Assembly: GCF_964340395.1 (NCBI RefSeq)
Contig: NC_135552.1
Coordinates: forward strand, 7,504,494-7,568,493
Source of the DNA: Glandiceps talaboti
Taxonomy: Eukaryota; Hemichordata; Enteropneusta; Spengelidae
Reading direction: 5' to 3'
DNA: 64,000 nt
Below are positions 12,456 through 22,508 of this stretch, piece after piece. A model generated the notes under the pieces. It was not told where the DNA came from and did no database searches. It worked only from the letters and a program-made list of their open reading frames with translations. Both the position numbers and the translations under genes were made by a program. Each line of letters starts with the position of its first letter. Position 1 is the stretch's first letter.

Positions 12456-14524
12456 GTCAGTTTCTTCGGCCTGGGGGGGGCGGTGGATTTGTTGGGGGGG
12501 GGGGGTCACCCTGTTTTTGAAATTGGTAGTAGGGGGTCATGCTGTTTTCAAAATTGTGGATAGGGGGGTCAAAATCCTTTTTCTACAATGGCATATAGCC
12601 TTGACTGAAATGCGATACATGTAAATATTTCTTCTTGTCCCTATTTCTTACATGAATTCTTTAATATTACTTATTAGTTCGAACATAACTATACATATAC
12701 ATATGCATGTATTACCTAGCTACCACACTAGTTACAGAACATGTCGTGCAAATGCTTGGCTGTTTCACAATCAGTGCTTCACTTATATTGCACTTTGGGG
12801 CAAAAGTGAACTTGAAGGTTTCGTAATGGCAATCTTCATAGATAGTTTATAAAAGAAGTTTATCTAAAATGTTCCACTCGTCACTATGAACTTGTCAGAA
12901 GGGATTAATACACTTTCTATTTTGGACACTAAATGTTATTGACACTACAAATCACCACATCTCATCAGATTCCAGTTTCTATTATACACTAGGTATGACC
13001 ACCTAAGGTTCTCTAACATACTGGTGACTTTACTATACATGCAATATTAATGCCCCTATACCAATGTTACGGGGCCATTTTTATGTTGCATGGGAAACTC
13101 ATTTAAAACTTACATTTACGTTAGCTTTTCGAAGCTTGGAAATATTACCTAAAAGGCTATGAATAACCTAAACATTGCCTTATAGAAGCAAAGAACTGCA
13201 GATCTGCCAGGGGAACCCCAATGACTCTCTCACCCCCAGAGGTCAATCATGCATTCAACCAACAATCAGATGCAACAACAACTTTTTACTATCATAATGG
13301 TATTAAACTTTTCTTCAATATTTTCACCCTATTCTAATTTGAGCTGATATTGTCTTTTAAAGATGTGAAATGTTTGCCAAGAAAGTCTACAATTGCCTTA
13401 AACTCCAAATCTCCCCTTCCAATAATACTACCATTAGATGTGCTGACCTTTACTACATGTATATGATGATGCTATTTAACCTTTTAAGAACATATTTCAA
13501 CCCTATGTAAGTTATAAAGAATAGTTTCTGATACTTGATGGTGCTTTCTTGTAAAGCATGGATTAAGTAATTGCTTGAAAGGGTTCGGTCTGAATAGCCT
13601 AATGGCTTTAAGAGTACAAATCTTCCAGTGGTTCTAGAGGGAGACCCCCTTGAACCCCCCCCCCCCCCACACACACACACACATGAGGTGGACATGTCTC
13701 AGTCTCAAGCTCTTCCCCTCTTACTGTCAAGATGCTATCAAAGTTTATTTCAAAAGTATTTCAACCCTATGTAGTTGCTTTTTACATGTTGGTGCTGTCT
13801 TGTAAAGCTTGGAAATTATTGTCTGAAAGGGTCTGAATAGTCTCAAAATTGCCTTTTCAGGGTAAAAAACCTCCAGGGGTTCTAGGGGGAGACCCCCTAG
13901 GACCCTCCTCCATGAGTTGTACACATCCCAGCTTAAAGCTCTTCCCCCTACCTCTTACTGTCAAGATGCTATCAAACTATCAAACTATATTTCAAAAGTA
14001 TTTCAACCCTGTGTAGTTGCTTTTTACATGTTGGTGCTATCTTGTAAAGCTTGGAAATTATTTTCTGAAATTGTCTGAATAGTCTCAAAATTGCCTTTTC
14101 AGAGTTAAAAACATTCTGAGCTTCTTGGGGAGACCTAGGACATAGGACCCCCCCCCCCCATAAGAGACGTACATATTCCCTTCTCAAGCTGTCTCCCTAC
14201 CTCGCACTGTCAAGATGCTATTAAACTCCTTTTGGAATATATTTACCCTGTGTAGTCAATAATTATAATTATGATAGTGCTAACACGGGATCTTATAAAG
14301 TAGATGCAAGACAGTTAAGCAGTCCACACTGAATCACGATTTAAAAAAAAAAAACATGTCATGTGAACATTATATATATATGGGTCATCATGTTTTAGAA
14401 TAATTAAGTGATAGGGGGATCAGCCTGTTTTTGGTTTACAGATAGGGGGTCAGTGACTTTTTGTCGGTCCGATTGACTAAGAATCCACCAGCACCCCCCC
14501 CCCCCCAGGCTGGAGAAACTGACT
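12456..14524. mobile_element. 2-kb TIR element with ~240-bp internal tandem repeats
   Basis: The left end (GTCAGTTTCTTCGGCCTGG plus poly-G, then GGTGGATT) is the inverted complement of the right end (AATCCACC, poly-C, then CCAGGCTGGAGAAACTGAC at 14505-14523). Nearby A/T-rich lines (GTAGGGGGTCA) also mirror. The centre (about 13000-14240) holds four or five diverged tandem units of ~234-249 bp, several of which contain a GGTTCTAGGGGGAGACCCC hairpin. There is no transposase frame, so it is probably non-autonomous. Confidence 0.55.
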
Positions 14525-14580
14525 GGCAGTATGAATTTATCTACGTGAAGTTTTCAACATAGACTACTGTCCACCGATGT

Positions 14581-14903
14581 TTCCTTGTTTTCGACAGGCA
14601 TTAACAAGGTTAAGAGTTTCCTCGCATAGACTAGAAATTGAATCTGGCAGATAGTATAGACCTGTTAGAAAACCTTTAGATGATAGAGTTTGTAGACATT
14701 GTGAACTTTTGGAAGATGAATATCACTTCATTTTAGTTCGAGATATACTAATTTAAGAAAAGATTTAATTCCCGAATATTTATGGAAGTTTCCAAATATG
14801 TTTAAATTTGTTCAATTACTTAATTCAGGCAAAGTGAGACAAACAAGAAATCTTGCTATGTTTATTTACAAAGCGTTCAAAATTAGATTTGACAATAATT
14901 AAC

Positions 14904-14986
<83 letters not shown>

Positions 14987-15015
14987 CTATCGATTGATTG
15001 ATTGATTGATTGGTT
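14581..15015 (+). pseudogene. LINE C-terminal fragment with (ATTG)n tail
   Basis: Translation from 14599 reads ALTRLRVSSHRLEIESGR, a stop, then YRPVRKPLDDRVCRHCE and LLEDEYHFIL. This is the helical and Cys/His-knuckle region found at the C-terminus of many endonuclease-type LINE ORF2 proteins. It has an in-frame TAG and a later TAA. An (ATTG)n tail follows directly (14906-15015), as expected of a LINE 3' end. It is 5'-truncated and dead. Confidence 0.7.
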
Positions 15016-15210
15016 TATTCATTCATTCTTTTGATTTTCATTTGTACCTTCTCCAACCTTGTTGGGGGTTTTGTGTGGAATTATTTCAGCACTTAAACAT
15101 GCTGTTGTATAGTTGTTCTGTTGTTATGTCATTTGTATTGTTATTCAACGGTGTGCTCATTGGTCAAGAGACCTAATGCAATAAATTGAATTGAATTGAA
15201 TTGAATTACA
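15016..15210 (+). repeat. LINE-like 3' UTR with (TTGAA)n tail
   Basis: The segment ends in AATAAA followed by repeated TTGAA (about 15185-15207), the typical 3' end of a second retroposed element. The segmental duplication copy B begins immediately after it. Confidence 0.5.
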
Positions 15211-15736
15211 ATATGGAATTGTGATAATAAGAGCGCCACCAACGGCATTGTCACAAATAAAGAGTAACAAAAGTCAACAACTAAATTCGGTATATTAGGC
15301 AAAAAAAAATTGTTTCTGGTAAGAACATTTTGTCTGAAGTGGATTGACAATGCATTTTTTTTATTCTCAGCTTAAACCTGTCACTCAATGTACTATTTAT
15401 GGCAGTTTACTGTTCTTAGTATTTAGTACTTTAGAGCAAGTGTGTATGTGGGGCAGATGTCATTTGCTTGTTCATGATTGGCTCTGCAGTTGATTTAATT
15501 AAGTTCTGTTTCACCCAAACAACATTTCAAAATAGCAAATCAATAAACAAGTAAGCACTTTATTTCACATTACAGCATAACACAATGAAAAAAGAGCAAC
15601 TAGAAACTGTCTAAACATCGACGAACACTCTGGACACACATACAAAATATTGGTACACGTTTTCTACTAATGACGCCACCAACGGTCACTCTCAGTTCCT
15701 ACGATCTAAACCAGGGAAATGCTCAATTTCTTGTTA

Positions 15737-16977
15737 GGCCAGAAAAAAAAAAGCTGTTCAACGGGCAACATAACCCGACACATTGGGTGGGTAGGTAGGT
15801 CGATTTTTTTTATTTTTTTTTTACAAAGGATGTAAAAACAAACCACGTGTAATGATGGCAAAACATTTGAAGTTGAGTTTACATTGTACTTATTCATTCA
15901 TTTTGATTTTATCTCTTGCAATTTGTCTGTATGGCAATTGATTTCCTTCAGCTCTAGTTAGGAAATGTGCACAATTTACGGTTAAACAAATTTTGTGGCT
16001 CCTCTCAAACTATGTTAAGACCCGCTAAATGAAACTCCAGAATTATTTTAGCCACTCGTTCTGTCACCTACACTATAGGAGGTATAAAATTATATATGGT
16101 AGCACAGGTACAATGATGCATTAAAAATAAGTGATAATCAACTACAATAACAGTCCAAATGATATTACTTGACAAAGGGTGTGCATTTCACATGGATACT
16201 TGTAAGGAGATGTCTCATAATTAGCTCTGACCTATGAAGGGAGGTACTTAGTCAGCCACCTTCCATCTTGTTTTGGGAGAAAGACAATTATTACCGTGAT
16301 TGCTACTGATTGGAAGGATACATCTTCAAAAATGCAAACTTTTTTGAAAATAAGACAATATAGGAGGCCATTTAGAGGCATAAAATATCAAACAAAAAAC
16401 ATAATTTAAAGTCTTACAAAGCTTGAATGTGGTTTTAAAATACCAGAATTGAGAGACAATTATGACATGCAGTACATTTTATCTGGCCATGAAGTGTATT
16501 TTGTTGTGGCAAAGCTGAAAGATATTTTGCAGATGTGGTAAATGACTTCTCCTGAACTTTAATTTGATTCCAAAAAAATCATGAATAAAGAAAGAGTACA
16601 ACATTTGAAGACTTTCAGACTATCAGACTTTTGATGGCCCAATGACTGCCCTTCCCATGGTCATAAAGTTTTGCTCATTTCGTTTAGTGAATATTGGATA
16701 TGCAACAGTTTAATTTTATCTCAATTCATGCTTGTATGCATCATCAGAGCCAAGTAAACCACTGATAGCACATAATTTGGAATTGACTCAAATGTATATT
16801 GTTACATGTACTATTCAGAAAATATAAAGAAATTCCCTTAATTTTGAAACAAAGTGTGCATTTCACTGACATGCAAAGCCAGCATGAGGATATTTTGCCC
16901 ATCACCAAAAAAAAAATTGAAATGCCAAAAATATGGGTAGGTAGGGCCCGTTGAACAGCTTCTTTTTTTTTCTGGCC
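15737..16977. mobile_element. PIF/Harbinger-like MITE with TTA target duplication
   Basis: The termini GGCCAGAAAAAAAA...GCTGTTCAACGGGC and GCCCGTTGAACAGC...TTTTTCTGGCC are inverted repeats. TTA flanks both ends (15734-15736 and 16978-16980). Copy A of the duplication shows the empty site with a single TTA (6704-6706). A 3-bp TTA duplication is the known preference of PIF/Harbinger transposons. It is 1241 bp with no transposase frame. It sits 11 bp past the stop codon of LamG gene B, within its 3' UTR. Confidence 0.85.
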
Positions 16978-18458
16978 TTACAGATTTCCTACTGAGGTTT
17001 CAATTCATCATAGATGGTGCTGACGTCACTAGATGACAACGCCTTACTGAAGATTACAACTTCATCAATCAGACCGTAAACATATTCATTGAATTTCCCT
17101 ACACCAGCCTGGCCAATGGTCAGTGGTGAATCCTTAATTAAAATATCTCCATGGCAACAGTCTTCATCACCTTCCTGTTTCACGTTGTCAAGGAAATAAT
17201 TGAGTGTTTGGCCATCATATGTCATTACGACGTGGTGCCAGTCATTCCGGCTGGCGACCCGGTGTACGTAATTCCATGTAGCAGGATTATCAGCTGTGAC
17301 GACGCCCCCACCGAGCATTTGTCCTGACGATTCTCTGCCCATGCGTATTTCCCAACTGCCCGATGTAGGGTAACCATTGGAAACGATACTAACTCTGCCA
17401 CTGACCAGTTCTCTTGAACCAAACACTCACTGAAAAACGGGACCCCCAATTGGCATTTCGCAAACTTTCCACGTTGATTTTACTAATTCCATTGAAACTT
17501 GCTGCTTGTCCGGAAATACCTCCTGCCACAAATGCGACACCACCAACTTTGTTGCCGTTGTAACCATTACCCGACACATCGTTGGCATCACCATCGAGAG
17601 AGTAACGAGCGATGACATTGTTTGCCAAAATTTTGTCTGAAAAAGTAAAAAAAGACAGAAAGAGAAATACTACGTAGGCATGTACTCGTGCAATACCAAA
17701 AGTATAAATACAATGTAAAACCCATTCAAGTCTTTATAGAGTGTCTGTTTTTTAATTTCTAAGGGGGACGTGGAGGATACTCGTTCAAAGTGATGTATTT
17801 TTCTGGTGATCTGTGATCATTGCAAAATAATGAATGAAACTACTCGTAGCCTCAAGAGTTATTTTGCTTTTTGATTACCCCTCTCGCAACAAACCTCACG
17901 ACAGCAGAATTATGATAACAATAATTTAGTATATTTAATTAGGTAATCAGAATAGTAAATATCAAAATATGGATTATGATACACTCTCTGTTATGATGTA
18001 ATTGCCGAGCTCCAAATCTGCTTGTATCATTAAGATAGAACATCAAAAATCCTCTAAATTTTCAACTTTCTAGGGGGAAATTCATGACACCCCCCCCCCT
18101 CCCAAAATCTTCTGCTTCCTTGAAGTTATCAGTGAACACCCCCTTGTGGAACCGAATTCTTATTCATGGCCTAGGGACAGAGGAATCGACGAACAACCGA
18201 CAAATACCTGAGGCCCCCCTCCGACATGTCAGTAACTCCCTTGTCAATGCAAGTCTCCCCCCCCCCTCCCAAACTCTCACATTTGCCAATATACTAGTCC
18301 ATCGACATCAATTTAGCATTCACGATGATTATGCTGTCTTCGATATTATATCTAACTGTGAGTTGTTGGGGTTTTTTTGTTTATTGGGGGTTTTGGGGGT
18401 TTTTTTTGGGGGGGGGTGAGGGTTTTTTCGTGGAACGAAAAAAGCTAAAAAGAAAGAC

Positions 18459-18500
18459 ACCAGATTTAAACTTAATGCCCTTCCGTAAGGGAAGTCTCGC
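18459..18500 (-). repeat. Terminus of a CTTCCGTAAGG-family repeat
   Basis: CCAGATTTAAACTTAATGCC followed by CTTCCGTAAGG is the inverted form of the family's 3' end seen at 19979-20015. The remainder of this copy is not clear. Confidence 0.4.
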
Positions 18501-19000
18501 AATTTCATGATTTATGCAAGAAATTTCAAGTCCCAGACTATTGAGTTAGTGGTCAAAAATGTTGTTCAAATGTCCGCTTCCTATTCTCAACACAGGAAAG
18601 CTTGCCATCCTCGACTTTCGTGATCCCCTACATTCAGGAGTGGGGACAATTTCTTATTGTCTATCAAATCATATATATTACATTACACATATACTATTAA
18701 CTACGTAAAAAAATATTCCATTCACAACAACAGTTCCCAGTAAGCCGTCTTTTGAAAATAACGTACCACACATTACAACTTAGAACAAGAAGGCAATTAA
18801 AATTATGTAATTTTAAGTCATTTCTTCAGAGTATATATTGTTTAGAAAGATACGACAGCTAGTCACAATTACCTAATCTAAATACCAATGATTTATTTTT
18901 TTGGACAAGGACCAAGAACTTGAAAATTAGTGAACATATGATTGCATAAAAACTTGGAGAAATCCCAATGTTGTTACCACTTAAGCTTGTTCCATTTTTT

Positions 19001-19063
19001 CTTCCGTAAGGAAGAGATATATTTATGGGTGGAAGTCTCTGTGTGTGTGTGTGTGTGTGTGTG

Positions 19064-19122
<59 letters not shown>

Positions 19123-20015
19123 GTCATCGTTTTCTCCATAATGGCTTGCTCAATTCAAACGAGATTTGAAGACGTATTCCGTAAGGTAATGGCAAGACTT
19201 GATTAGGTTTTGGTAAAAATCCCGTGAATATTAATGAGCAATTTACATACTTAATGATTTTCGGTAATTAGGCTAATCTCAAGAATGCACGCTTCAAATT
19301 CATTATAACTTGGTACACACATTTGCAATACCAAAGCGCACCTGTCCTGAAAATATTACTAATGTAGCTTTTAGTTTTAATAAGTTATTGGCATATTTTC
19401 GATTGGCCACAAAAAGAAAAAAATAGTTTCTCGTCAGCAAATGTCGTCTAAAGTGGTGCGACTTTATCACCATTTTCTAAAACAGGACTGGCTCAATTCA
19501 AACGAAATTTATTGCATGTGTTCTGTAGGGTAGTGACAAGAACTGATTAGGTTTCGGTAAACATCCCAAGAATATTAACGAGAAATTTACATAATTAATG
19601 GTTTTCGGTAATTAGGCTATATCTCAAGAATGCACACTTCAAATTCAATATAATTTGATACATGCATTTGCAATACCAAAGCGCACTTGTCCTGAAAATA
19701 TTATTGATGTAGCTTTTAGTTTTAATAAATTATTGGCATATTTTTGTAGGCCACTAAAAAGGAAAAAATAGTTTCTCGTCAGGAAATGTTGTCTAAAGTA
19801 GTACGACGATGCGCTTGGTTTTTTTTTACATTCTCAACAAATGTCACAGTACATGTTGTGGTTGGCCAAGAGATCACTAACGGCAATGAGCAAATAGTAA
19901 TCAATGAGAAAAAATAACTTATTACATATGTTCTGTTGTATTCCAACAATTGTCTGTAGGAACGACAATCTCAAAACTTTGCCCTTACGGAAGACATTCA
20001 GTTTACATCTGGTTG
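19001..20015 (+). repeat. CTTCCGTAAGG-family repeat, plus copy
   Basis: It starts with the palindromic CTTCCGTAAGGAAG, has a GT/GTCT microsatellite at 19039-19122, then two related ~430-bp halves (each with TTTTCGGTAATTAGGCTA and a TTAATAAGTTATTGGCATA-like segment). It ends CCCTTACGGAAGACATTCAG at about 19982-20001. Internal duplication, microsatellite and a palindromic terminus suggest a non-autonomous mobile family. I cannot name its class. Confidence 0.55.
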
Positions 20016-20339
20016 AATTGTTGAATTGTTGCACTGTTTTGTTTTTACATTATGTGTTTTTGTTAAGTCATAGACCACTACACCATCAATGCATGGTTTA
20101 GTGTGGCTAGCTCCTATCATTCACTCTCCAATTTCATGACAGAGGTTATGAAAAAAAGAGAACATTTTGAAAAATCCCCTCCCCTGACTTTAAAAAGTAC
20201 CAAATGTAAAAGAAAAATAAATAATAGTAAAACAAATACTAGTAGTAAAATAACTCTCCCTACATCAATTGCTCCTTCAGGGAAGACACTTGCCAAACTA
20301 ATCATGAACAATTAAAACAAAATTCTCGTCGTCACACCA

Positions 20340-20732
20340 CCAGAAACAACAACTTTCTTTCTTGTGGCCATCATGTCTAATTACCGAAAAATGCCAATAT
20401 CTTATTAAAAGTAAGAGCTACATCGATAATACTTTTAGGCCAGGTGCGCTTAGGTAAGGCAAATATATGTACCAAATTATATTGAATTTGAAGCGTGCAT
20501 TCTTAAGATATAGCCTAATTACCGAAAACCATTCATTACACAAATTGCTCATTAATATTCATGGACTGTTTACCAAAAATCTAATCAGTTCTTGCCATTA
20601 CCTTATGGAACATGTGTACCATATTTCGTTTGAATTGAGGCAGTCGTTTTGTAGAAAATGGTGATACAGACACACACAGACACAGTCATACACAGAGACA
20701 CAGACATACAGACACAGACAGACAGACAGACA

Positions 20733-20794
<62 letters not shown>

Positions 20795-20808
20795 TTAATA
20801 CGGAAGGT
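20340..20808 (-). repeat. CTTCCGTAAGG-family repeat, minus copy
   Basis: The inverted counterpart of the first half of 19001-19440. It ends in a long CA/CAGA microsatellite (20670-20790) and CGGAAGG at 20801-20807. With the plus copy it forms an inverted pair inside the intron of LamG gene B. Confidence 0.55.
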
Positions 20809-21073
20809 AAAAAGCACAGCTTCCTTCATTTCCTCATTTTTCGAGTACCCATGAGTTTTCGAATAACCTTGGCCGTAAATACTAGTAATAACGGTTTCCT
20901 TACCCCGTCTGCAAAACATGATAGCATACAAGCGTCGTGAAGAAGTTTTCTCGAAATTAAGATGTCGTAATAAGGTCAGGTTTACTGGAGATACAGTGTA
21001 GGGCGCAATAATATCTGTTTGCATGTAATAGCACAGGGGGTTCAGCCTCAGTTAGTTTTGTTTACGAAACAAA

Positions 21074-21074
<1 letters not shown>

Positions 21075-21117
<43 letters not shown>

Positions 21118-21119
21118 AA

Positions 21120-21194
<75 letters not shown>

Positions 21195-21196
21195 AT
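21075..21196. repeat. (CA)n and (AAAT)n microsatellite
   Basis: A CA run followed by about 19 AAAT units, in the intron of LamG gene B. The matching position of copy A (9901-9940) has only the CA part. Confidence 0.9.
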
Positions 21197-22508
21197 ACTG
21201 ACGAACATCAACAACAGAGTAATCATAATTACACTATTTCGCATACAGAAAAACATGTACTAATTCTTGATACTGCCAAATATTCATTATTGTTGATACT
21301 GATTTGTGATTACACTATCGTTGATGTTTGTCTGTTATATTTATGTGTTTTTTGTTTGTTTTTTGTTTTTTTGTTTGTTTATTCGTTTGCTCTTGATCCT
21401 CTGTCCCGTGTGGTAATACTGCAATCACTGGGTCTTCCACTTACCTAGGCCTGAATTACCATTACATGGGCAGTTTCTCTTCCATGATTCAAAGTCTTGA
21501 ATAAGTGTCTGCAAGGCGTTCTTCAATTCATTAATGTCGAAATCTGTTTCCCTGCGTCCATCCAGGGCTTCTCTCAGACTCCGACAACTCTCGCCGACTT
21601 TTGGAGCCATCAAAGTGAATGAACAAACTTCGACGGCGCCCCTCGAAGTGCTGTGTGCGTACCGTCCTTTTGTTAGCACGGTTACAAATATGTAACTCGC
21701 CACTACGATAATGTGAGCCATATTCCTGAATGTTGCTAATTTCTGTCAGAGTACAAAATACTGTGATAGCAAGAAACGCAAAGCAAGGAGGCGAAAGTGT
21801 GCGTCAACGTTCACACTGCAAAGGACGGTGACGGTATCAACGAACTACCAAAACTGGTGAACTGTGAGAAATGAGGATATGTTGATGTATACGAATCCAT
21901 TTTATGCTGGTGGGTATGTTAAAGCATGTGGTAGACGCATAGGAGCGTGTAATATTTCTTAGATTGTTGTTTTCCTGGCCTACAGACAAAATATAACAAC
22001 CGTTTGACTATATATTCCTACCTGTAGGGAAAAAGAGAGATTTCTACGTAGTATAGAGATTGATACATTTGTAGCAGCAAGATTCGTATGATATTTTCCT
22101 AAGAAAACGGCAATCTAATCAATAATAGGTGCCCATGTGGGTAGACGTGGTACTCATAATCACCCTGATATTAAATGATAGACAGGGCAAGTGCACGTTG
22201 ATACAAACTACACACTTTCCTGCTTTGTCTGCTGTATTTAAAAAGAAATACTCCTACTTTTGATGATGTGAAATCACCCCTCAACTGAAATAGAATGTGC
22301 TGAGCCTGACCTTCATTGTGTTTGCGGGAGAAAGGAAGGGAAACCCCCTCCAACTTCCCTTTTATAAGAAGACTTACCACGAACTCGGCAGGATGTTTAC
22401 AAGAAATTTAAACAGTATAGTCAACTTGAAAGTTGCAGGGTACCATATATACCGCCGGGATATGCCACAGGGGACAGAAGGCCCATGTGTAAATATTTGC
22501 ACTTTTAA

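Larger units (their letters stand above)
16989..21721 (-). pseudogene. LamG protein gene, copy B, frameshifted
   Basis: Exon 1 is 21721-21445 (signal peptide MAHIIVVASYIFVTV and the same N-terminal module) and exon 2 is 17636-16989, with the same phase-1 splice as copy A. Relative to copy A, exon 2 lacks 5 nt at about 17390-17396, just after the codons for RTGQW. This gives a TAG at 17391-17389 and a product of about 174 residues that loses more than half of the LamG fold. Downstream codons remain well conserved in the shifted frame, so the break is recent, or it is an allele or sequencing error. The upstream Met used in copy A is absent; the second Met is used. Confidence 0.8.
15211..22508. 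repeat. Segmental duplication, copy B
   Basis: The partner of 6152-11129. It is longer because of the element at 15737-16977 and two CTTCCGTAAGG-family copies in the intron (19001-20808), and it lacks the Helentron-like copy found in the intron of copy A. The order of shared blocks is collinear and in the same orientation, that is, a direct tandem duplication of a whole gene. Confidence 0.8.

Noticed and set aside
20103-20315. Open frame MASSYHSLSNF... between two repeat copies
   Set aside because: Low-complexity Lys/Ser/Thr translation in AT-rich DNA between inverted repeats; no family resemblance.
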